Assembly (NCBI GenBank): GCA_027073795.1
Contig: JALTEW010000410.1
Coordinates: 1-5,955, forward strand
Length of the DNA: 5,955 bases
Direction of reading: 5' to 3'
Source: a bacterium
GTDB lineage: Bacteria > Desulfobacterota > S145-22
Below the pieces are notes generated by a model, which made no database searches, was not told the origin of the DNA, and was given only the letters and a program-made list of their open reading frames with translations. Positions 1-5,955 of the stretch are shown here, piece after piece; the first letter of the stretch is position 1, and each line of letters begins with the position of its first letter. The position numbers and the translations under genes were made by a program.

Positions 1-2705
1 ACAACAATTCTCCTCGGGATATTCTCAGCCAGATTAAGTTGTTTCAAAAATCGAGAAAAAGCACCATCCCCAACCTGCCCGACCTGGAAGGATTCTTCAC
101 CCGTCTGGAAAAGCGGTTGAAGAGGCTGGACAGACAGCGCAATTATTACGACTACATCAAGACCGTCAAGGAAAACGCCCGTGAAATACGTGAAAAAGTG
201 CTGAAATACCTCATGGTGCGGCGCACGCGCACGGAAATTATCAAATACTTCGAGAGAGATTTCAAGGAACAGAATCTGAAATTTCCCGAAATCGCGGCTC
301 CCCAACCCCTCTATTACCAACTCAGTGAGGAAGAGAACAGGATTTTCGACAAAACGGTAAAGCTTATCTCCTCAGAATTCACCTATGCCCGATACAAGCC
401 CATGCTCTATTACAAGGGAACCGTGGATCAGCTCACAAAGCAGTCGCAGCAAAACATGGGCAGTTTTATGAAAATCCTGCTCATCAAACGGCTGGAAAGC
501 AGCTTTCATGCCTTTCGGAATTCCCTTGACAGGTTTATCCATTCCTACGAAATCTTCATCCGGGAATACGAAAAAGGGAACGTGTATATCAGCAAGAAAC
601 ACATCCGGAAAATCTTCGACCTCCTGGAAGAAGGCGATGACGCGGCCATTCAGAAACTCATCGATGAGGACAAGGCGGAACGTTATAGCAGCGGTCAATT
701 CAGGGAAACCTTGATCCAGGACCTGCGCAACGATTTGGAAATCCTTCAGGACATTAAAACCCTCTGGCGCATGATTCGCCGCGACCCGAAACTTCTAAAA
801 TTTCTTGACGAGTTGAAAGCCAACCCCATTCTCAGGAAGAACAAGCTCATTATCTTCACGGAATCAAAGGAAACAGCCGAATACCTCGATGCGAACATCA
901 ACCGAAACTTCCCACAGACGGCGCTTTGCTTCACTGGAAGCTCGGGACAGGCCGTGCGGGATAAGGTTATCGACAACTTCGATGCGAGGGTTCGGCATCC
1001 CAAAGACGACTATCGAATTCTCATCTCCACGGAGGTGTTGGCGGAAGGGGTGAACCTCCACCGCGCCAATACCGTCATCAATTACGACATTCCCTGGAAT
1101 CCCACGCGAATGATGCAGCGGGTGGGACGTGTTAACCGCGTGGATACCCCCTTCGATACCATCTATACCTTCAATTTCTTTCCCACGGAGCAATCCAACG
1201 ATCAGATCAAGCTCAAAGAGGCGGCGGAAGCAAAAATCAACGCCTTTCTGACCCTGCTCGGCGGTGACGCCGCCCTGTTGACAGAAGGAGAGCCTGTTGG
1301 CTCCCACGAACTGTTCAACCGGTTGATCTCCAAAAAGACCTTAACGGGAGAGGATGAAGCGGAAGAGAGTGAGTTGAAATACCTCCACGTGATAACGGAA
1401 CTCCGTAACAAGGAGCCGGAGCTTTTCGAAAAGATCAAGCGTCTGCCTAAGAAGGCGAGAACGGCCAGGGTAACTCAGGCTTCCCAGCCTGAGGGTAATC
1501 CCGACATCTACCTTGATCCCAATGCCTCGGTTGAAATAAAAAAGAGAAACCTACCCCACTGGGAGCAAAAGGGAAAAGCTTACTTCGTTACTTTCAGACT
1601 CTACGATTCGATTCCTAAGAAAATCTCTGAAGAGATAAAATCGGAGAGGGAACAATGGCTGAAATCCAACAAAATTTCAAGTCCCTCTGTAATTAATAAG
1701 TTGAGCTTACATAAAAGAATCGAATATCACCGTCTTTTTTCAAAACGCTATGATGACTTGTTGGACAGCGGTTATGGATCATGCATTTTGCAAAACAAGG
1801 AATGCAAACAAATCGTGGAAAGGGCATTAAAATATTTTGACGGGGAACGATACGATTTGGATAAATTTGTTGTCATGCCTAACCATGTTCATGTTATTGT
1901 AATACCAAAGAAGGACTGGACATTATCAGAGATTGTCCATTCCTGGAAATCTTATACGGCCAATGAATTGAACAGATTGACAAAAAAAAGAGGCCCCGTG
2001 TGGATGCCGGAATCTTTTGACCACATTATCCGAAGTCCCAAACAGTTGGCAAAAATACGTCAATACATTAAGGATAATCCCTCGCAGGCAAAAGGAAAAG
2101 GGAACTACAGGCAGGATGCCTGTGATACCCTCCTCACCTATTTCAGGCGGGGGAAAATCCAGAAATTTTTCATCGCCTCCCCCAGTTCAGAAGCCAGGGA
2201 AATTGACTTCATGCGCGCGGCGGAAATTCTCGAATGCGGAACAGACACAGGCAGGCGTAAAATCCCCCGCCATTTCTACGACCTGCTGGATAAAAACAAA
2301 CTGGCCTTCATCGAAACCACCACGGAAGAATTCATCGAGCCGAAAAAGAGGAGCGGGCGGGACAGCGCCTCGCGGATGCTTAAAATCTTGAAAGCCACCC
2401 TTCAGAATACCCAGAGACTGACCGAGGATCAGGAAGACTACCTCAAAAAAGTAATCCTCCAGTTAGACGAAGGCGGCATTCCCAAGCAGACGGTCAAGGA
2501 AGTTATGGGAGCCTTGAAAGCCCTGAAAGAAGACATCATGAACCCGCTCAAGGTTGTGGGAGCCCTCCAGACCCGTATCTCTCCCCGTTTCCTTGAACAG
2601 CACTACGCGGAGCGAAACCCCATGGCGACCGGAAAACGGGAAGTGATTCTATCCGAATATCTTGAGGAGAAGACGTTTGAAAAAGAAAGAATCTCATTCA
2701 CTTGA
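1..2705 (+). CDS. SNF2-family (SF2) helicase, C-terminal part, with an in-frame transposase insertion; 5' end outside the window
   Basis: This is an ATP-dependent DNA translocase of the SNF2/superfamily 2 class. The frame is open from the left edge. The first codons read NNSPRDILSQIKLFQ, which resembles the segment just after SNF2 motif III, so Walker A and the DEAD/DEAH box must lie upstream. The TTG at 39 is therefore not a credible start. Counting residues from the codon at 39, RRTRTEI (about 61-67) is the usual SNF2 post-motif-III segment. A helical linker follows to about 265. The helicase C domain begins at KLIIFTESKE (269 on). Motif V is STEVLAEGVN (330-339) and motif VI is QRVGRVNR (360-367), with both arginines present. 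The host sequence breaks after KKARTAR (about 477) and resumes at about 698 with LLTYFRRGKIQKFF; the residues between belong to the inserted transposase. The stop is TGA at 2703-2705. The gene overlaps the next one by 29 bases, which suggests translational coupling. A role in phage restriction is inferred from the neighbours. Confidence 0.88.
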   Translation, partial: NNSPRDILSQIKLFQKSRKSTIPNLPDLEGFFTRLEKRLKRLDRQRNYYDYIKTVKENAREIREKVLKYLMVRRTRTEIIKYFERDFKEQNLKFPEIAAPQPLYYQLSEEENRIFDKTVKLISSEFTYARYKPMLYYKGTVDQLTKQSQQNMGSFMKILLIKRLESSFHAFRNSLDRFIHSYEIFIREYEKGNVYISKKHIRKIFDLLEEGDDAAIQKLIDEDKAERYSSGQFRETLIQDLRNDLEILQDIKTLWRMIRRDPKLLKFLDELKANPILRKNKLIIFTESKETAEYLDANINRNFPQTALCFTGSSGQAVRDKVIDNFDARVRHPKDDYRILISTEVLAEGVNLHRANTVINYDIPWNPTRMMQRVGRVNRVDTPFDTIYTFNFFPTEQSNDQIKLKEAAEAKINAFLTLLGGDAALLTEGEPVGSHELFNRLISKKTLTGEDEAEESELKYLHVITELRNKEPELFEKIKRLPKKARTARVTQASQPEGNPDIYLDPNASVEIKKRNLPHWEQKGKAYFVTFRLYDSIPKKISEEIKSEREQWLKSNKISSPSVINKLSLHKRIEYHRLFSKRYDDLLDSGYGSCILQNKECKQIVERALKYFDGERYDLDKFVVMPNHVHVIVIPKKDWTLSEIVHSWKSYTANELNRLTKKRGPVWMPESFDHIIRSPKQLAKIRQYIKDNPSQAKGKGNYRQDACDTLLTYFRRGKIQKFFIASPSSEAREIDFMRAAEILECGTDTGRRKIPRHFYDLLDKNKLAFIETTTEEFIEPKKRSGRDSASRMLKILKATLQNTQRLTEDQEDYLKKVILQLDEGGIPKQTVKEVMGALKALKEDIMNPLKVVGALQTRISPRFLEQHYAERNPMATGKREVILSEYLEEKTFEKERISFT
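1469..1493 (+). repeat. Left REP-like hairpin of the RAYT element
   Basis: GGTAA precedes a perfect 8-bp stem: CTCAGGCT at 1474-1481 pairs with AGCCTGAG at 1486-1493 around the loop TCCC. GGTAA recurs just after the stem at 1494-1498. The first 16 bases (GGTAACTCAGGCTTCC) match the reverse complement of the right end at 13 positions, so the two ends are inverted copies, as in REPIN-type pairs. In the fused protein this hairpin encodes VTQASQPEG. It is the expected recognition structure for the transposase. Confidence 0.8.
1503..2123 (+). CDS. REP-associated tyrosine transposase (Y1/HUH) domain, translated only as part of the helicase fusion
   Basis: RAYTs are single-strand DNA nucleases of the IS200/IS605 Y1 superfamily that act on REP hairpins. 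Visible family marks, numbered from the codon at 39, are: RNLPHWEQKGKAYFVTFRL, the typical RAYT N-terminus (first beta strand), at about residues 510-528; MPNHVHVIV with the metal-binding HUH histidines H616 and H618 (codons 1884 and 1890); the WKSYTANELN helix; the FDHIIRS strand; and RQYIKDNPSQA, where Y676 (codon 2064) is the likely catalytic tyrosine of the family's YI-x-NP motif. No ATG, GTG or TTG occurs in frame from 1470 until a TTG at 1701, which would remove the first strand. No stop codon separates the domain from the helicase C-terminus. It therefore cannot be made as a normal free transposase unless a rare start codon or proteolysis is involved. Its core residues look intact, so inactivity cannot be assumed. 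Confidence 0.85.
2107..2129 (-). repeat. Right REP-like hairpin of the RAYT element
   Basis: ACAGGCA at 2107-2113 pairs perfectly with TGCCTGT at 2117-2123 around the loop GGA. GATACC follows at 2124-2129. Read on the minus strand it gives GGTATCACAGGCATCC, the inverted counterpart of the left end. In the helicase frame it is read as YRQDACDT. From general knowledge, this peptide recurs in bacterial translations wherever such GC-rich palindromes are read through, which supports a dispersed repeat family. Confidence 0.78.
2665..2670 (+). promoter_or_regulatory. Shine-Dalgarno site that fixes the TTG start of the AlbA_2/ATPase gene
   Basis: AGGAGA lies 6 bases before the TTG at 2677, inside the last codons of the helicase gene. 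An in-frame TTG at 2662 overlaps this site and has no comparable signal upstream, so 2677 is the better start. A ribosome finishing the helicase at 2705 would be close by, which favours coupled translation. Confidence 0.65.
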
Positions 2706-3990
2706 ATTCAAACAGAGCTGGCGGAACGAGTATTTAAAGGTTGTCTCAGCATTTGCTAATACCGATGGTGGCGTTCTATTCATTGGATTGGATGATAAGG
2801 GCAATCCCGTTACCTTAAAAAATGTAAAGAAACTCCTTGAAGATATTCCAAACATTATCAGGAACAAATTAGGGATAATCCCCTCAGTGGAGTTAGACAA
2901 AGAGGGTGCGATAAAAATCACGATTGATCCTCATTCGGTACCCATTTCTTATAATGGTAAATACTATCTAAGAAGCGGAAGTACCGTTCAGGAGTTAAAG
3001 GGGAAGGAACTCGCTGATTTCCTTATAAAAAAATCAGGTAATACATGGGACGAAGTAATTGAAGACAAGGCTACTTTTAAGAACCTGAAAGTCGATACAA
3101 TCGAAAAATTCAGGAAGTACGCGGTAGATAGAATACCTTCAATAGCAGAAGAATCGGATATAAAAAACCTTCTGCAAAAATTGAAACTTGTTGACGGCAA
3201 CAAATTAAAGCGGGCTGCCATACTCCTTTTCGGAAATGACCCTCAACAGTTTTATCTTCAAGCCCTTGTTAAAATCGGCAAATTTTTGACAGAAACAGAC
3301 ATACAATTTACAGATATCATTCACGGCAACCTCTTTGAACAAGTGGAAAATTCTATTGAAATTTTACGCACAAAATATTTGATCAGCAACATTAAATATG
3401 AGGGCATCCGCAGGAGAGACATCCTTGAGTATCCCCTTGAAGCATTGAGAGAAGCCATCATAAACGCCTTAATTCACCGAGAATATTTTGGAACCTCACA
3501 TATTCAAATCAGGGTGTATCCTGACAAACTCCTTATCATGAACGAAGGGAAACTTCCTCCTGAAGTTCCTGTGGAAAAACTGAAAACCAATCATTTATCA
3601 AAACCGCGAAACAGACTGTTGGCAGAAATATTCTACTATGCCGGTTTTATCGAATCCTGGGGCAGGGGAACACTCAAAATAGTGAATAATTGCATTAAAC
3701 AAGGCCTACCGGAACCCGATTTTACGGAAGAAAACGGTGTCATGACCGTTTTCTTCTACAAAGATAGATGGAATGAAAAAAATCTTCGTGAGTTGGGATT
3801 AAGTGAAAGACAAATAAAAGCCGTGATGTATGTAAGGGAAAAGGGAAGAATTACCAATAGAGAGTATCAAAGCTTGTTTAATACCTCAGAACGTACCGCA
3901 CTAAGAGATTTAAATAAATTGGTTACTTTAAAGTTATTTCGAAAATTTGGGGAAAAGAAAGGGGCCTATTATCAGCTTAATGGCGGATAA
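2677..3990 (+). CDS. AlbA_2 (Schlafen-like) domain / Bergerat-type ATPase / winged-helix protein (COG2865-like)
   Basis: This 437-residue protein has three parts. The AlbA_2 domain (formerly AAA_4), a putative nucleic-acid-binding domain, covers about 8-115, with E-F-K at 10-12, AFANTDGG at 25-32, FIGLDD at 35-40 and YLRSGS at 97-102. The ATP-binding domain of the HATPase_c_4 type, as in COG2865 'RecG-related' regulators, covers about 250-365. It has E259 and N263 in EAIINALIHRE (N-box), NEG at 289-291, and the C-terminal signature KPRNRLLAEIF plus ESWGRGT (about 309-332). A winged helix-turn-helix covers about 372-437. The start is the TTG at 2677 behind AGGAGA. The protein is predicted to be cytosolic; no membrane segment is visible. 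Function in the family is poorly defined: transcriptional regulators and defence-island ATPases both carry this layout. Low GC (32-37% on two sampled lines) sets it apart from the genes on both sides and suggests separate acquisition. The stop codon lies in a tandem repeat. Confidence 0.85.
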   Translation: MKKKESHSLEFKQSWRNEYLKVVSAFANTDGGVLFIGLDDKGNPVTLKNVKKLLEDIPNIIRNKLGIIPSVELDKEGAIKITIDPHSVPISYNGKYYLRSGSTVQELKGKELADFLIKKSGNTWDEVIEDKATFKNLKVDTIEKFRKYAVDRIPSIAEESDIKNLLQKLKLVDGNKLKRAAILLFGNDPQQFYLQALVKIGKFLTETDIQFTDIIHGNLFEQVENSIEILRTKYLISNIKYEGIRRRDILEYPLEALREAIINALIHREYFGTSHIQIRVYPDKLLIMNEGKLPPEVPVEKLKTNHLSKPRNRLLAEIFYYAGFIESWGRGTLKIVNNCIKQGLPEPDFTEENGVMTVFFYKDRWNEKNLRELGLSERQIKAVMYVREKGRITNREYQSLFNTSERTALRDLNKLVTLKLFRKFGEKKGAYYQLNGG

Positions 3991-4050
3991 ATGGCGGATA
4001 AATGGCGGATAAATGGCGGAAATGGCGGATAATTGGCCGATAATTGGCTT
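3979..4050 (+). repeat. 11-bp tandem repeat across the stop codon of the ATPase gene
   Basis: The unit AATGGCGGATA is repeated head to tail: exact copies at 3979-3989, 3990-4000 and 4001-4011, a 9-base copy at 4012-4020, an exact copy at 4021-4031, a diverged copy at 4032-4042 (ATTGGCCGATA) and a partial one from 4043. The first copy codes the last three residues (NGG), and its join with the second makes the TAA stop at 3988-3990. Because 11 is not a multiple of three, later copies pass through all frames. One short reading, MADKWRINGG from 3980 to its stop at 4012, is an arithmetic by-product and has no ribosome site of its own. The rest of the gap (4051-4112) is A+T-rich; no clear promoter or terminator hairpin was found in it. 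Confidence 0.85.
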
Positions 4051-4112
4051 AATGGGACAAAGTGAGAAAAAATATTAATGCAATCCAAATAACTCAAGAA
4101 GCTTAAAACGAC

Positions 4113-5955
4113 ATGGACAAAAATCAGTCACGCATTCTCATCAAGGAAACCTTCGAACAACCCTTTGACAAAGATCGATTCCTGACCTTTATCAAGAATT
4201 TCCTGAACCACATCGACGAAAGCAAGGCCTTTCATGCCCGCGGCGACGTGAAAGAGATGTTTCGGAAGGTCATCAAAACCTACGAGCGTCTGGGGACCTA
4301 TACCGACCCTGACGGAAAAAAGATAGACATTATCGCTGCCTATCTCCAGAAAAATATTTCCGTCGACCGCGCTCGGGTAACCCAGCGGAACTTCGCTGGC
4401 AGGTATCTCGCGGACCGAGGCAGGAAAAACGCGGGCCTGTTCGCCTTCGTCTCCCCAAGCGAAGCGGACTGGCGGTTTTCCCTCGTGACGATGAACTACG
4501 AATTCGTCCCATTAAAAGCGGGCAGTTACAAGGCACAGGAAAAATTCTCCCCCGCCCGGCGCTGGTCTTTCCTCGTGGGTGCCAACGAGGCCAGCCACAC
4601 CGCCCAAAGCCGCCTGGTCGATATTCTCGCGGACGATGAAAACAACCCCACCCTCGCGCGCCTGGAGGACGCCTTCAACATCGAAACCGTCACCAGGGAA
4701 TTCTTTGAAAAATACCGCGACCTCTTCATCCGAACCAAAGAGGCGCTGGATCAGGTTGTTGGAAACGACCCAAAAATTCAGGCGGATTTCGAAAACAAGG
4801 GCGTGGACACCGTCAACTTCGCCAAAAAGCTCCTGGGGCAGATCGTCTTTCTCTACTTTCTCCAGAAAAAGGGATGGTTCGGCGTGGACCGGGACGCCCC
4901 ATGGGGCACCGGCTCCAAAAGGTTCCTCCGTGAATTATTCGAAGGGAAACACGGTAATTACAAAAATTTCTTCAATGACATCCTGGAGCCGCTTTTCTAT
5001 GAGGCCCTGAGAATCGACCGCAGCCATGATGACCACTATTACAGCTACTTTAAATGTAAAATTCCGTTTCTCAACGGCGGTCTTTTCGACCCCATCGGCG
5101 ATTACGACTGGGTCCATACCGATATCCTTCTCCCCAACGACCTGTTTTCGAACGACACCCCCACGAAAGAAGGGGACAAAGGCGATGGCATCCTGGATGT
5201 TTTTGACCGCTATAACTTCACGGTCCGGGAAGACGAACCCCTCGAAAAAGAGGTCGCCATCGATCCGGAACTGCTGGGAAAGGCCTACGAAAAATTCAAT
5301 GCCATCCGCCCGGACAACTTCGAGGCGTATAAAAAGGCCTTGAAAAGCGGCAAAAAAGGTGAGGAAACAAAATTCAACAAACAGTATGGCGTCTATTACA
5401 CCCCCCGGGAAATCGTTCACTACATGTGCCAGCAAAGCCTGATCCATTATCTGGATACAGCCCTGAACACCGGGCCCAAGGGATATGTGAAACTTGGGGA
5501 TAAACAGATCGATATGTTCAGCAAAAAAGACCGGGGAGAGCCAAAACTGCAAGTAAGCCTTGGTGGAACCAGGGTTCCAAAGGAAGACATCGAATTCCTG
5601 ATTCATCTTGGTGAACAGTTCAACGAAAATGAAAGAGTCGCGCTTGAAAGAGAGAAGGATGTTCGGAATGGTAAGTATAAAAGTTCCGATTATTTGAAAG
5701 TACGCCTCCCCGAGAGCATTCGGCAAAACGCGGAGCTTATCGACAAAAAGCTAACTGAGATTACCATTTGCGATCCCGCCGTGGGTTCCGGGGCGTTCCC
5801 GGTCGGGATGATGCACGAGATCATCAAGATCAGAAACGTCCTATCCAACTTTATCGAGAACCCAAATAGAACGAGCTACGCCTTCAAACGCCGGTGCATA
5901 GAGCATTCCCTCTACGGCGTGGATATCGATCCAGGCGCGGTGGAGATCGCTAAGC
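4113..5955 (+). CDS. Eco57I-like / type IIG-like N6-adenine DNA methyltransferase, N-terminal 614 residues; 3' end outside the window
   Basis: The enzyme is expected to transfer methyl groups from S-adenosylmethionine to adenine in DNA, either as self-protection or as part of a fused restriction enzyme. The frame is open from ATG 4113 to the window end; an in-frame TAA at 4104-4106 excludes an earlier start. The Shine-Dalgarno is weak (AAGAAG at about 4096). About 550 residues precede the methylase core. They include the segments RVTQRNFAGRYL and DWRFSLVTMNYEF, RRWSFLVGANEASHTAQ, and GVDTVNFAKKLLGQIVFLYFLQKKGW, which I recall from large Eco57I-class proteins. Next come FNKQYGVYYTPREIVHYM (just before the SAM-binding region) and motif I, DPAVGSGAF, at 554-562. 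YGVDIDP at 601-607 supplies the acidic residue expected to contact SAM. The NPPY catalytic motif must lie beyond 5955 and was not seen. I cannot place a nuclease motif in the N-terminal part with confidence, so restriction activity is open. GC is about 60% on line 4441, close to the helicase. Confidence 0.85.
   Translation, partial: MDKNQSRILIKETFEQPFDKDRFLTFIKNFLNHIDESKAFHARGDVKEMFRKVIKTYERLGTYTDPDGKKIDIIAAYLQKNISVDRARVTQRNFAGRYLADRGRKNAGLFAFVSPSEADWRFSLVTMNYEFVPLKAGSYKAQEKFSPARRWSFLVGANEASHTAQSRLVDILADDENNPTLARLEDAFNIETVTREFFEKYRDLFIRTKEALDQVVGNDPKIQADFENKGVDTVNFAKKLLGQIVFLYFLQKKGWFGVDRDAPWGTGSKRFLRELFEGKHGNYKNFFNDILEPLFYEALRIDRSHDDHYYSYFKCKIPFLNGGLFDPIGDYDWVHTDILLPNDLFSNDTPTKEGDKGDGILDVFDRYNFTVREDEPLEKEVAIDPELLGKAYEKFNAIRPDNFEAYKKALKSGKKGEETKFNKQYGVYYTPREIVHYMCQQSLIHYLDTALNTGPKGYVKLGDKQIDMFSKKDRGEPKLQVSLGGTRVPKEDIEFLIHLGEQFNENERVALEREKDVRNGKYKSSDYLKVRLPESIRQNAELIDKKLTEITICDPAVGSGAFPVGMMHEIIKIRNVLSNFIENPNRTSYAFKRRCIEHSLYGVDIDPGAVEIAK

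Larger units (their letters stand above)
1468..2130 (+). mobile_element. RAYT (REP-associated Y1 transposase) element inserted in frame in the helicase gene
   Basis: The insert is defined by two palindromic ends (about 1469-1493 and 2107-2129) around a transposase-coding core. The outermost bases are complementary: GGGTA at 1468-1472 and TACCC at 2126-2130. Taking these as the limits gives 663 bp, exactly 221 codons, so the host frame is kept. A 660-bp reading (1470-2129) fits the frame equally well, so the exact ends are uncertain by a base or two. No flanking target-site duplication is evident, as expected for Y1 transposases, which move single strands without duplicating the target. The core is much richer in A+T than the helicase around it (about 32% GC on line 1681 against about 57% on line 1081). 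Helicase motifs on the left and helicase-type C-terminal sequence on the right show that this is an insertion, not a neighbouring gene. Confidence 0.85.

Noticed and set aside
39..41. TTG as the start of the helicase gene
   Set aside because: The frame is open further upstream and already reads helicase-like sequence before this codon. The gene simply begins outside the window.
864..1307. Minus-strand open frames opposite the helicase (also 372-698 and 1202-1438)
   Set aside because: They are shadows of the helicase C domain, whose motifs V and VI are read on the plus strand.
1468..2130. Intein or group I intron (IStron-like) explanation for the frame-preserving insert
   Set aside because: No intein start residue (C/S) or terminal HN-C/S/T is found at the junctions, and no intron core structure was recognised. 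The insert is fully accounted for by a RAYT and its end hairpins.
2017..2391. A 124-codon plus-strand frame overlapping the end of the insert
   Set aside because: It is out of frame with both the transposase and the helicase. Its TGRMPVIPSS stretch is just the right hairpin read in another frame.
3979..4050. CRISPR array or plasmid iterons
   Set aside because: The units are 11 bp and contiguous with no spacers, which excludes CRISPR. No replication gene or origin-like context supports iterons.
4044..4078. Promoter for the methylase (TTGGCT or GGGACA with TATTAA)
   Set aside because: Both possible -35/-10 pairs have poor matches and wrong spacing (23 and 13 bases), so a promoter is not claimed.
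4935..5726. A 263-codon open frame on the minus strand
   Set aside because: It lies wholly opposite the methylase frame, whose domain motifs are clear. The translation is hydrophobic with no recognisable domain and has no ribosome site.

Overview
The window is a stretch of a bacterial accessory (probably anti-phage defence) operon. All genes read left to right, and both outer genes run off the window edges. Three host-type genes can be recognised: (1) the C-terminal two thirds of an SNF2-family (superfamily 2) helicase, (2) a protein with an AlbA_2 (Schlafen/AAA_4-like) domain, a Bergerat-type ATPase domain and a winged helix, and (3) the N-terminal half of a large Eco57I-like/type IIG-like adenine DNA methyltransferase. 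Helicase plus methylase plus ATP-binding protein matches the make-up of several defence loci (DISARM-like, or the helicase/methylase/ATPase class called HMA). Neither outer gene is complete and the flanks are missing, so that assignment is an inference.

The most unusual structure is inside the helicase gene. A REP-associated tyrosine transposase (RAYT, an IS200-like Y1/HUH enzyme) lies at about 1468-2130, bounded by two hairpins that are inverted copies of each other. It is inserted in the sense direction and in frame. It has no ATG, GTG or TTG before its core domain and no stop codon after it, so the helicase reading frame runs straight through as one continuous protein. The HUH motif and a candidate catalytic tyrosine are still present. 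The predicted product is therefore a helicase with an HUH nuclease domain embedded between its motor core and its C-terminal region.

Base composition is patchy. Hand counts on single 60-base lines give about 57-60% GC in the helicase (line 1081) and the methylase (line 4441), but about 32-37% in the transposase insert (lines 1681 and 1861) and the middle gene (lines 3001 and 3301). This suggests that both the insert and the ATPase gene arrived separately from the helicase/methylase backbone. The middle gene starts at a TTG inside the end of the helicase gene, behind a good Shine-Dalgarno sequence. It ends inside the first copy of an 11-bp tandem repeat that fills much of the gap before the methylase.

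The organism cannot be named from this window. RAYTs, REP-like palindromes and moderate GC point to a Gram-negative-type or other environmental bacterium, possibly of the delta-proteobacterial kind, with low confidence. No tRNA, rRNA, CRISPR array or convincing terminator was seen.
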